64,000 nucleotides of DNA from Acidobacteriaceae bacterium KBS 89. Lineage in GTDB: Bacteria; Acidobacteriota; Terriglobia; Terriglobales; Acidobacteriaceae. Of this stretch, positions 56,621 to 64,000 are shown in pieces; position 1 is the stretch's first letter; each line of letters starts with the position of its first letter. The position numbers and the translations under genes were made by a program. The notes below the pieces were generated by a model, which worked only from the letters and a program-made list of their open reading frames with translations, did not search any database and was not told where the DNA came from. The stretch is taken from positions 62,001 to 126,000 of the forward strand of contig KB906754.1 of assembly GCA_000381605.1 (NCBI GenBank), in the 5' to 3' direction.

Positions 56621-57385
56621 ATGATGACAGATCATGCACAGCGGTTTACGGGACGTGTTGCAGACTACGAAAAATACCGACTGCGATATTCGGCTGCTGT
56701 GCTGGATGTGCTCAAGGAACGGTGCGGACTGACAACCTCGAGCATAGTGGCAGACGTTGGAGCTGGGACGGGGATGCTCGCAGAGTTGTTTCTCGAGAAT
56801 GGCAATCGCGTGATTGCCGTTGAGCCGAATGCAGAGATGCGCGCTGCTTGCGAGAGATTGCGCGAGCGGTATTCGGGTCTATCGGTGGTCGCAGCGGCTG
56901 CCGAGGCCACGACGCTGGCGGATGCTTCGATTGATTTCCTTTCGGTCGGACGCGCTTGGCATTGGTTCGATCGGAACCGGGCAGTCGTGGAGTTTCGCAG
57001 GATTTTGCGGCCAGGTGGATGGCTCGTGCTGGTGACGAATCGGCGGAGTAAGGATGGTTCGGCGGAGGCTAAGGAGTATGAAGAGATTCTGATGGAGTTT
57101 GGGACGGACTATAGGGAGCTGCAGAGCGAGTATCGGGTCTACGACGATATGGCTCCGGTGTTTCCCGCGGGTGTGGTTGTACGGGAGACGATTCGCGGGG
57201 AGCAGATGCTAACGCTGGAGGAGTTTCTGGGGCAGACGCAGTCGTCGTCAGTGGCTCCGATGCCCGGTGATGCGAAGTATGCGAGCATGCAGCGAGCGCT
57301 GCGCGATTTCTTTCAACGGTTTCAGCGCGATGGAGTGTTGCGCACGGGGACCGTCTGTTCGGTGATGGCGTGTCAGGTGGACTAA
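56621..57385 (+). CDS. Class I SAM-dependent methyltransferase with atypical codon use
   Basis: A 254-residue methyltransferase with the SAM-binding motif I (VADVGAGTGMLAELFLENG) and the following acidic VIAVEPNAEM. Motif DASIDFLSVGRAWHWFDRN and RRILRPGGWLVLV resemble the UbiE/Methyltransf_11 group. The ATG at 56621 has GAGGG immediately before it; the next codon ATG (56624) is equally possible. Unlike its neighbours, which overwhelmingly use C-ending codons, it uses many G-ending and A/T-ending codons, so it may be recently acquired. Substrate unknown. Confidence 0.85.
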   Translation: MMTDHAQRFTGRVADYEKYRLRYSAAVLDVLKERCGLTTSSIVADVGAGTGMLAELFLENGNRVIAVEPNAEMRAACERLRERYSGLSVVAAAAEATTLADASIDFLSVGRAWHWFDRNRAVVEFRRILRPGGWLVLVTNRRSKDGSAEAKEYEEILMEFGTDYRELQSEYRVYDDMAPVFPAGVVVRETIRGEQMLTLEEFLGQTQSSSVAPMPGDAKYASMQRALRDFFQRFQRDGVLRTGTVCSVMACQVD

Positions 57386-57417
57386 GGTTTTCTTGATCAC
57401 ACCGACAAAAACACAAT

Positions 57418-58599
57418 TTATCCTCGCTGCACCGCCAGAGCCACCGAATTTCCCCCACCAAGACAAAGCGCAGCGACTCCCTTCTTCACATCTCGCCGCA
57501 TCATCTCGTGGATCAGCGTCACCAGCACCCGAGCTCCGCTAGCCCCAATCGGATGCCCGATCGCCACCGCCCCACCATTCACGTTGACCTTCGCCGCATC
57601 CAGCCCCAACTCCTTCATCACTCCAAGAGCCTGCACGCTGAACGCCTCGTTCAACTCAAACAGATCCACCTCATCCCGCTCCCAACCCGCGCGCTTCAGC
57701 ACCAACTGCACGCCGGTCACCGGAGCGAGCATCACCCACTTCGGCGCGACACCACTCGTAGCCTGCGCCTTGATCGTCACCAGCGCCTTCAACCCAAGCT
57801 TCTTCGCCTTCTCAGCTGACATCACCACCAGAGCAGCTGCCGCGTCGTTCACTCCAGGAGCGTTCCCCGCCGTCACCGTCCCATCCTTCCGGAACGCCGG
57901 CTTCAGCGCCGCCAGAGCCTCCATCGAAGCATCGTCCCGAACACTCTCATCCCGCGCAACCACCGTCACTGCGCCTTTCTTCCCGGGCACGGAAACCGGC
58001 ACAACCTCAGCATCGAATCGTCCCTCCTTCCACGCCGCACTCGCCTTCCTATGCGAAACCAGCGCGTAAGCATCCTGCTCCTCACGCGTAATCGAGTGCT
58101 TCTCCGCGACGTTCTCTCCCGTAATGCCCATGTGATAGTCCTCACACGCGCACCACAAGCCATCCTTCACCATCGAGTCCACCACAGCCGAGTCGCCCAT
58201 GCGAAAGCCCTTCCGCCCCTGCGGTAGCAGATAAGGCGCATTCGTCATCGACTCCATCCCACCCGCAACAACGATCTCCGCATCGCCCGCCATCACTGCC
58301 TGCGCAGCCAAGGCGACAGCCTTCAGCCCCGACCCGCACACCATATTGATCGTCATCGCCGAAACCGTATCCGGCAAACCACCCTGCAACGCCGCCTGCC
58401 GCGCCGGATTCTGCCCCAGCCCCGCCGGCAGTACACAACCCATCAGACACTCATCCACACTCGTCGCATCGATCCCAGCCCGCTTCACCGCCTCGCGAAC
58501 CGCAATCGCACCCAACTGAACCGCCGTCATCTCTGCGAACGCCCCTTGAAACTTGCCCACCGGCGTCCGCACTGCAGCAACAATCACAACATCCTTCAT
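57418..58599 (-). CDS. Acetyl-CoA C-acetyltransferase (thiolase)
   Basis: A 393-residue biosynthetic-type thiolase that condenses two acetyl-CoA to acetoacetyl-CoA or the reverse. Catalytic Cys88 lies in [13 protein letters not shown], the His-containing [18 protein letters not shown] and the second cysteine in [14 protein letters not shown] are intact. Length and motifs fit PhaA/AtoB. No phaB or 3-hydroxybutyryl-CoA gene is next to it. It is downstream of the S9 peptidase on the same strand with a gap of 33 bases. Confidence 0.95.
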   Translation of the reverse strand: MKDVVIVAAVRTPVGKFQGAFAEMTAVQLGAIAVREAVKRAGIDATSVDECLMGCVLPAGLGQNPARQAALQGGLPDTVSAMTINMVCGSGLKAVALAAQAVMAGDAEIVVAGGMESMTNAPYLLPQGRKGFRMGDSAVVDSMVKDGLWCACEDYHMGITGENVAEKHSITREEQDAYALVSHRKASAAWKEGRFDAEVVPVSVPGKKGAVTVVARDESVRDDASMEALAALKPAFRKDGTVTAGNAPGVNDAAAALVVMSAEKAKKLGLKALVTIKAQATSGVAPKWVMLAPVTGVQLVLKRAGWERDEVDLFELNEAFSVQALGVMKELGLDAAKVNVNGGAVAIGHPIGASGARVLVTLIHEMMRRDVKKGVAALCLGGGNSVALAVQRG

Positions 58600-58632
58600 C
58601 GAAAGGAATACCTCGAGGAAAACTCTACTCCT

Positions 58633-60879
58633 CTAGTTCACCTTCACACTAGCCGGCGTCGCACCCGGAGGCACAATGTCATACTGCGGCTCAGGCATCC
58701 CCATCAAGTACTTGTCAAACCAGTTGACGATATTCTCCAGCCGTTCCACGCGATGCCAGGGCTGCCCACTCCGAGACAGTTCATGACTCTCCCCCGGAAA
58801 CCGCACCATCACCGTATCGATGTGCCTGTACTTCAGCGCTCGGAAGAAATCCTCACCGCCGGCCGTAGGCGGCGTGCGATAGTCCGCTTCGCCCAGAATG
58901 AACAGCATCGGCGTCTCCACCTTCGTGATGTATGTAATCGGCGAGTACTTCCTGAACTCCTCCACCTTGTCGAACGGTGCACCTTCAAACCACGTCGTCT
59001 GAAACAGCGTGAAGTCCGCCGTGTACCACCAGTTCGACCAGTCCGCGATATCCCGCTGCGACACTGCCGCCTTGAACCGCGTCGTCTGCGTCACCGTCCA
59101 GTCCGTCAGCAACCCGCCGCCACTCCCACCAGTCACACCCGTCTTCGCAGGATCGACATACCCCACCTTCAACACCGCATCCACGCAATCCATAAGGTCG
59201 TGATAGTCATCACCCGGATAGTTGTGCTGAATCACATTCGCAAACTGCTGCCCATACGTCGTCGACCCCCGCGGATTCGGATACACCACCACATATCCCT
59301 TCGCCGCCATCCACTGCACCTCATGGTCGAACACCCACCCATAGGCCGAATGCGGTCCGCCATGGATATTCAGGATCAGCGGATATTTTTTTGTCTTATC
59401 GAACTCAGGCGGCAACTGCACAAACGACTCGATCTTGCTCCCAGGGATGTCCTTCGCATTCGCCGTCGGAGTCACTTGCATATCCTCGGGCATAGTCAGG
59501 TTCAACTGCGAAAACAGCGCCTTGTTCACATCCGTCAACTGCGTCTGCTGCTTCGAGCCGTCCATCGCAACCGAGAACAGGTCACCAATATTGACTGGCG
59601 TCGAGATCAGCGCCAACATCTTCTTAGCATCCGGCTTCACCGCGAACCCCACCACGGCCTGCTTCTCTGCGGTCAACTCCTTCACCGATCCTGTTGTGGC
59701 ATCGATCGACACCAACAGCGCACTCCCCTGCTTCCCCACCACATCGATCAGCGACTTACTATCGGAGGTCCAGGTCAGCCCCCCTCTTCCGCCACCCCGC
59801 GGAGCCGTATTGTCACCGCCTACCCCTCCACCAACTTCATAGTCGTAGTTCAAAGTAAGGTTATGAACTTGAGGCGTCGCCGACACCGGCTGTGACGGAT
59901 CGATATCCATGACAAACATGTCCCCTTGCTGATGCGACCTCGGCTTGGCCAGTGGCTGGTCTTCACCATGAAACGCCACGTGCTTCCCATCCGGCGAGAT
60001 CGCCAGCCCTGAAGCCTCGAAGGTCAGTTTCGCAACCAGCGCACTCGACGGCGGCGCCTTCTCCCCGTTCGCCTGACCGTCCGAAGGAGGATCCACAACG
60101 TAGATCTCATTGTGCGGCAGGTCAAAGTACGGCTCATCGACATGCTCCGACGTGTAATAGATGTGGCTCGACGATGGATACCATGCAAAATCGCTTACCG
60201 AAAACCGTCCCGCCGTCATCTGCAGCGCAGTCACCGGCTTCGCACCCGCCTCCGCCACCTTGAAGAGGTACAGCTGCGACTCATCCTTCCCATCGATGTA
60301 TCCGTTGCCATTACTCCGGTAAACAGCCTTTGTGATGATTCGCACATCGCTCTTGTGCTCCTCGAGCTTGGCCCCTTCCTTCTTTTCACCCTTCGGTTCA
60401 GGCACAATCGGCGTATCGCTTACCACCGCTAGGTAGCTGCCGCTCGGCGACCACCGCGGCGAACCAACCCCCTTCTCCATCGCCGAAACCTGCACTGGCT
60501 CACCTCCAGCAAGCGAAAGCAGATAGAGCTGCGGCGGCTGAGGCTTGCCATCCTTCTCCAGCGCACGAGTAAAAGCGATCTGCATTCCGTCCGGCGACCA
60601 CCGCGGCTGTCCATCATGCGGTCCATTCGTCAGCCGGCGAGCCGGCACCATCGATTGGCCCGTATCCAGAAGGTAAAGCGCCGTATCGTAGCCATCGCGC
60701 TTCGCATTCACTGTTGTCTGGACATAGACTGCGCGGCGTCCATCCGGCGAAAGCTGCGTATCGCCGATCCACGTAAAGCTAAAGATATCTTTCTCTGTAA
60801 TGTTTCGCTTCTGCGCAAATATTGCGCTCGTAAGAAGAAGACAGACAACTGCCGCGATCACGTTCTTTGCACGCATCAA
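58633..60879 (-). CDS. Exported S9-family prolyl oligopeptidase-like peptidase
   Basis: A 748-residue peptidase with a signal peptide (VIAAVVCLLLTSAIFAQ). An N-terminal seven-bladed propeller carries WD-like repeats of the form WSPDG (SPDGRRAVYVQT, RWSPDGMQIAFTR, RWSPSGSYLAVVSD). A C-terminal alpha/beta hydrolase domain has nucleophile Ser in VTGGSGGGLLTDW, Asp in MLFILGEADYRTP and His in FPGESHELSRSGQP. It cleaves short peptides outside the cytoplasm. It resembles acylaminoacyl-peptidase-like S9C enzymes. Confidence 0.93.
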   Translation of the reverse strand: MMRAKNVIAAVVCLLLTSAIFAQKRNITEKDIFSFTWIGDTQLSPDGRRAVYVQTTVNAKRDGYDTALYLLDTGQSMVPARRLTNGPHDGQPRWSPDGMQIAFTRALEKDGKPQPPQLYLLSLAGGEPVQVSAMEKGVGSPRWSPSGSYLAVVSDTPIVPEPKGEKKEGAKLEEHKSDVRIITKAVYRSNGNGYIDGKDESQLYLFKVAEAGAKPVTALQMTAGRFSVSDFAWYPSSSHIYYTSEHVDEPYFDLPHNEIYVVDPPSDGQANGEKAPPSSALVAKLTFEASGLAISPDGKHVAFHGEDQPLAKPRSHQQGDMFVMDIDPSQPVSATPQVHNLTLNYDYEVGGGVGGDNTAPRGGGRGGLTWTSDSKSLIDVVGKQGSALLVSIDATTGSVKELTAEKQAVVGFAVKPDAKKMLALISTPVNIGDLFSVAMDGSKQQTQLTDVNKALFSQLNLTMPEDMQVTPTANAKDIPGSKIESFVQLPPEFDKTKKYPLILNIHGGPHSAYGWVFDHEVQWMAAKGYVVVYPNPRGSTTYGQQFANVIQHNYPGDDYHDLMDCVDAVLKVGYVDPAKTGVTGGSGGGLLTDWTVTQTTRFKAAVSQRDIADWSNWWYTADFTLFQTTWFEGAPFDKVEEFRKYSPITYITKVETPMLFILGEADYRTPPTAGGEDFFRALKYRHIDTVMVRFPGESHELSRSGQPWHRVERLENIVNWFDKYLMGMPEPQYDIVPPGATPASVKVN

Positions 60880-61110
60880 GCGCTCTCCGTGGTGTCGAAA
60901 TCAAATCAGTCGCAGACAAACGACCTTTGTTTTTTTGCTTTCCATGACTATAGCCCACGGCGTTCCGCAACCGAACATGCACCTCAGGTCTCTCTTTTTT
61001 TCTTCATCGCATCGCCTTGAGCAGACCAAAATCGCAATATAAAAAGTCAATCCCAGGTCCGTTTTCACTCTCAGGCGCAAAAAAGAATTTGGCTTTCCTT
61101 CATTTTTTTC

Positions 61111-61139
61111 TTGACAGTGAATTTACGTAAATCTATACC
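61111..61139 (+). promoter_or_regulatory. Strong promoter of the Lys/Ala peptide gene with internal palindrome
   Basis: TTGACA (61111-61116) and TATACC (61134-61139) with a 17-base spacer. The spacer contains the perfect 12-base palindrome ATTTACGTAAAT (61121-61132). It lies in the 323-base stretch 60880-61202, which also holds the S9 promoter region on the minus strand. Confidence 0.75.
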
Positions 61140-61202
61140 TTCGTTAGCTGCTATGCAGCGTGTTGTAAAGACGATGTCTAATCACTAGGGAGAATAGGCA
61201 AA

Positions 61203-61271
61203 ATGGCAACTAAGAAAGCAGCAAAAAAAGCAGCCAAGAAACCAGCGAAGAAGGCAGCAAAAAAGAAGTAG
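61203..61271 (+). CDS. 22-residue Lys/Ala-rich histone H1-like peptide
   Basis: The frame encodes MATKKAAKKAAKKPAKKAAKK plus a final Lys, 13 lysines or more, a composition like the C-terminal tails of histone H1/HU-like and AlgP-type bacterial proteins. It is too short for usual gene calls, but all parts of a gene are present: a TTGACA/TATACC promoter 64 bases upstream, AGGGAG about 10 bases before the ATG, and a terminator with a perfect 14-bp stem starting 17 bases after the stop. It would bind nucleic acid nonspecifically. It could also be a regulatory leader, but no partner gene follows on the plus strand. Confidence 0.65.
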   Translation: MATKKAAKKAAKKPAKKAAKKK

Positions 61272-61287
61272 TTCAACTAAGGCAACC

Positions 61288-61320
61288 AGAAAGGGGGACG
61301 CGATGAGCGTCCCCCTTTCT
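61288..61320 (+). terminator. Very strong hairpin terminator after the Lys/Ala peptide
   Basis: A perfect 14-bp stem (AGAAAGGGGGACGC / GCGTCCCCCTTTCT) with a GATGA loop. The T-rich right arm serves the plus strand; the A-rich left arm could also serve the convergent coiled-coil gene ending at 61348. Confidence 0.85.
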
Positions 61321-61347
61321 GCGTCTTCAGTGTTATTTACCCCGTCG

Positions 61348-62178
61348 TTACTGGGCTACAGCAGCCTTCGGTCCACTCTTCGGAGTCGCCAGGTATCCCG
61401 ACACCTTGTTCTTTTCGATCACATTCACCACCAGCTCATACAACACAGGGTCCTTGCCGTTGTAGAACTGCACCGGCTCATCGAGCCCCTTATCCTTCTT
61501 TTCGATGTTGCGATCGTCCGAGCTGACGACCAGCGTATAGCGAGAATGTTTCTCGTCAGCCTTCTTCAACTGCAGTTTGACCGTCGATAGCAGCGTCGGC
61601 TTAGCGCCCTTCTGCAGGGTGAACTCAAGATAGTTACGGTCCCCCTTGTGCTTCAGGATCTCAAGCTCATCGTGGTTCGTAGCGATCAACCCGCTCATCA
61701 CGCCCGCATCACCCATCACGCGCGTCAACTGAGTCTTGGTCGCCTCCAGATCGGTCTTGGTCGCCGCAACGTCGGTCTTCACACCACCCACGTCTGTCTT
61801 CACGCTGGCAACATCGGTCGACACCGCACCAATCTGCTTCTCGGTGGCCGCCTGCTGCTGCTCTAGCTTGGCATCGGCCGCTCTCTGCGAGGCAATGATG
61901 CTCTGCGTCCGAAGCTCAATCTGCTTCTGGGTCATGCCCACACTCTGCCCCAGCGTCTCGCTCGTCGCCCGAAGCCTGGCATTGGTCGCCTCAAGCTGCT
62001 GCGTCAGCTCGACGTTCTTCTGCTCCGCCGCCGCAATCTTCTGTTCAGCCGCACCAAGATGGTTCTGCAGACCATAGCACCATATCAACCCCCCCAAAGC
62101 AGCCAGTAACGCAGCCGCAACCACTCCAAGCAATGCTCCCCCGATCGATCTCTGTTCCACGTACGCTTCGTCGCTCAT
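61348..62178 (-). CDS. Membrane-anchored coiled-coil protein
   Basis: A 276-residue protein with an N-terminal membrane anchor (residues about 14-36), then long coiled-coil helices (about 42-115) and a run of near-perfect heptads of the form VKTDVGG (about 118-152). A beta-rich C-terminal domain follows (YLEFTLQKGAKPTLLSTVKLQLKKADEKHSRYTLVV). The Lys/Asp/Val heptads suggest a stiff stalk lifting the C-terminal domain from the membrane. No family recognised. It converges with the Lys/Ala peptide unit. Confidence 0.78.
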   Translation of the reverse strand: MSDEAYVEQRSIGGALLGVVAAALLAALGGLIWCYGLQNHLGAAEQKIAAAEQKNVELTQQLEATNARLRATSETLGQSVGMTQKQIELRTQSIIASQRAADAKLEQQQAATEKQIGAVSTDVASVKTDVGGVKTDVAATKTDLEATKTQLTRVMGDAGVMSGLIATNHDELEILKHKGDRNYLEFTLQKGAKPTLLSTVKLQLKKADEKHSRYTLVVSSDDRNIEKKDKGLDEPVQFYNGKDPVLYELVVNVIEKNKVSGYLATPKSGPKAAVAQ

Positions 62179-62299
62179 TCCATTCTCCTGGTCCCGCTTT
62201 TGAATCGAGACATCCGACCCGCCAGTTCACAGACCTCATCCGCCTGCAAACTGGTACACCAAAACTATAACCTCTCTGCAACCCAACTAGACTTATTCC

Positions 62300-63373
62300 A
62301 TGCATCACCCCGACGTCTGCATCGCCGGAGCCGGTATCATCGGCCTCTCCCTCGCCCTCGAACTTCACCACCGTGGCGTCCGAGTCACCGTGCTTGACCA
62401 GGCCACACCACTCGCCGAAGCCTCCACCGCCGCTGCCGGGATGCTGGCCGCCCGTGATCCCCACAACCCGCCCCAACTCCGTCCCCTCGCAGAGCTAAGC
62501 CTCTCACTCTATCCCGACTTCCTCGACCGCCTGCACATTCTCTCCGGCATGCGCGTCCCCTTCCAGACCCTCGCCACCCTGCAAGCCATCCCGCCCAACG
62601 TTCCCAACACAAGCGGCGAACTCACCCTCAAAGACCTCGCCCACCTCCGCCCCGCACTCAACCCCGGCGACCACCGTTTCATCCTCCTCGATGAATACAG
62701 CCTCGACCCACGCCAACTCGCCACCGCACTTCTCGCTGCCGTCCGCACCACAACGATCGACCTCCGCCCCAACACCAAGGTCCTCTACACCCGACCCGTC
62801 GATAACTCTGTCGAGGTCAGCACTCCCGCTGGCATCATTCACGCAGCGAACTTTGTAGACTGCACTGGTGCCTGGGCCTCCACCACATCACACCTGCCCA
62901 ACATCCGCGTCACTCCAAAAAAAGGACAGATGCTCTCCGTCTCCCTGCCCCCATCGTTTGCGCTGAAGCTCGTCGTCCGTACACCGGACATCTATATAGT
63001 CCCCCGAACCTCCGGCCCCAACTCCAGCCGCGCCATCATCGGAGCAACAATTGAAGACGCAGGCTTCGATAAGACTGTCCACTCCGCCGACATCGCCCAT
63101 CTCAGCACTCTCGCCGCTGCACTGCTTCCCCCGCTAGCCCACGCCCCTCAACTCGAAGCCTGGGCCGGCCTTCGCCCCGCAACTTCCGACGGTCTGCCTC
63201 TCCTTGGCGCTCTACCCACCCACCCCAACCACTTTCTTGCCACCGGCCACTACCGCGATGGCATCCTCCTGGCACCCGCCACCGCACACGTTATGACGCA
63301 GCTTCTCTCAGGCGAAGCCCCCTCTATCGACCTCGAGCCCTTCTCTCCTACCCGCACACGCATAACACCTTAG
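62300..63373 (+). CDS. thiO: Glycine oxidase ThiO (FAD-dependent)
   Basis: ThiO oxidises glycine to the imine used to build the thiazole of thiamine. The 357-residue FAD protein starts with the dinucleotide-binding motif IAGAGIIGLSLALE, has the ThiO/DAO-type ASTAAAGMLA segment, and the C-terminal AWAGLRPATSDGLPLLG and GHYRDGILLAPATAHVM. Related DAO enzymes share these motifs, so glycine is inferred by the family pattern; no thi genes are nearby. It diverges from the coiled-coil gene by 121 bases. Confidence 0.88.
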   Translation: MHHPDVCIAGAGIIGLSLALELHHRGVRVTVLDQATPLAEASTAAAGMLAARDPHNPPQLRPLAELSLSLYPDFLDRLHILSGMRVPFQTLATLQAIPPNVPNTSGELTLKDLAHLRPALNPGDHRFILLDEYSLDPRQLATALLAAVRTTTIDLRPNTKVLYTRPVDNSVEVSTPAGIIHAANFVDCTGAWASTTSHLPNIRVTPKKGQMLSVSLPPSFALKLVVRTPDIYIVPRTSGPNSSRAIIGATIEDAGFDKTVHSADIAHLSTLAAALLPPLAHAPQLEAWAGLRPATSDGLPLLGALPTHPNHFLATGHYRDGILLAPATAHVMTQLLSGEAPSIDLEPFSPTRTRITP

Positions 63374-63473
63374 TCGCACACCAATACCGATATTCGCGCA
63401 GCCCGCCGTGACAACCGTTTCTCCGCTGCGCTATAACCAGATGTACTAAGTTTCGTTCTGGAGAAGCGTCTTA

Positions 63474-64000
63474 TGTCCACCGCTGTCGCACCGAAAGGCC
63501 TGGAAGGCATCGTCGCCACCAGCTCCTCTATTTGTTGGATCGACGGAGACGCCGGCGTCCTCTCGTATCGTGGCATCGACATCCACGAGCTAGCCCAGCG
63601 TTCCACCTTCGAGGAGACCACCTACCTCCTCTGGTTCGGCAAGCTCCCCAACGCCGCCGAACTCGCCGAGTTCACGAAGCAGCTCGCAGCAGCACGCAAA
63701 CTCGACCCCAAGATCATCGACCTCCTCCGCAGCGTCCCCACCACGGCCACGCCGATGGAAGTCCTCCGCACCGCAACGTCGCTCCTCAGCATCTACGACA
63801 CCGACGAAGCCGACAGCTCGCACGACGCCAACGTCCGCAAGTCCTACCGCCTCACCGCGCAGATCGCCATGATCGTCGCCATCTTCGACCGCATCCGCAA
63901 GGGCAAGTCGGTAGTCGAGGCCGACCACACTCTCTCGCACGCCGCCAACTTCCTCTGGATGCTCAACGGCGAGAAGCCCTCCGACACCGCCACCCGCGCC
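63474..64000 (+). CDS. gltA: Citrate synthase (5' part, runs off the window)
   Basis: Only the first 175 codons are in the window. They read LEGIVATSSSICWIDGDAGVLSYRGIDIHELA and later RLTAQIAMIVAIFDRIRKG, matching type II/methylcitrate-synthase-like citrate synthases of Gram-positive and acidobacterial type rather than the longer proteobacterial form. GGAGAAG lies 7 bases before the ATG. The catalytic His and Asp residues lie beyond the window end. Confidence 0.9.

Noticed and set aside
58546..59895. A 449-residue plus-strand open frame
   Set aside because: It is antisense to the S9 peptidase and the end of the thiolase, with shadow composition.

Overview
The window looks like chromosomal core sequence of a soil acidobacterium of the Terriglobia/Acidobacteriaceae type (Granulicella, Edaphobacter, Terriglobus relatives). 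This is inferred from high GC with a strong preference for C-ending codons, an Oar-like TonB-dependent receptor with an N-terminal carboxypeptidase-regulatory domain, secreted plant-polymer hydrolases with twin-arginine-like leaders, a CHRD/PEP-CTERM protein, and futalosine-type menaquinone synthesis (mqnA). No rRNA, tRNA, CRISPR array, transposase or phage gene was seen. One structural RNA was found: an SRP RNA on the minus strand at 15501-15597.

Layout. 172-2913: ilvC and a histidine kinase with a cyclic-nucleotide-binding-like domain. 2966-8206 (minus): dprA, topA and two small conserved proteins. 8397-14088: a CHRD/PEP-CTERM protein, an exported mannonate-dehydratase-like protein, membrane proteins, mqnA, a YqaA/DedA protein, and a PadR regulator with its own palindrome. 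14217-15597 (minus): fabH and the SRP RNA. 15791-19397: an exported S33 peptidase, a pectinesterase and a GH1 beta-glucosidase. 20478-26962: a DUF4136 protein, an enlarged rimO, and a 3.9-kb module holding two unknown genes, a GyrI-like protein, a stand-alone LigD polymerase and an ATP-dependent DNA ligase. A decayed copy of the last 66 bases of rimO bounds the module on its far side. 26996-31213: a secreted protein, yacG, pgpA, a beta-propeller and a TPR protein. 31749-40267: a CHASE3/PAS kinase, a cupin, cinA, plsY-gpsA, small membrane proteins, panE, a flavin-type oxidase-family protein and ftsY. 40287-50793: the TonB-dependent receptor, an HTH-TOBE protein, ribD-ribE, a PfpI protein, rho, rpoZ and comM. 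50898-64000: a sulfatase, an exported propeller, an XRE/membrane-protein pair with twin palindromes, yjbR, sdaA, an atypical methyltransferase, thiolase, an S9 peptidase, a 22-residue Lys/Ala peptide gene, a coiled-coil membrane protein, thiO and the start of citrate synthase.

Genes that work together: plsY-gpsA (4-base overlap) make glycerol-3-phosphate and acylate it, with pgpA further along phospholipid synthesis. ribD-ribE are adjacent riboflavin genes. The SRP RNA and FtsY belong to the same targeting pathway. Pectinesterase, beta-glucosidase and the UxuA-like protein point to plant-polysaccharide use.

Most notable observations: (1) the rimO 3'-end direct repeat around the NHEJ-type module; (2) a complete tiny transcription unit at 61111-61320 (promoter with internal palindrome, Lys/Ala-rich peptide, 14-bp terminator stem); (3) twin near-identical palindromes around the promoter of the membrane-protein/XRE pair at 53284-53992; (4) a 16-bp inverted repeat inside a near-consensus promoter upstream of the TPR gene, with a second repeat 22 bp away; (5) an extra segment of about 140 residues inside RimO. 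All functions are assigned by reading motifs, without database searches.
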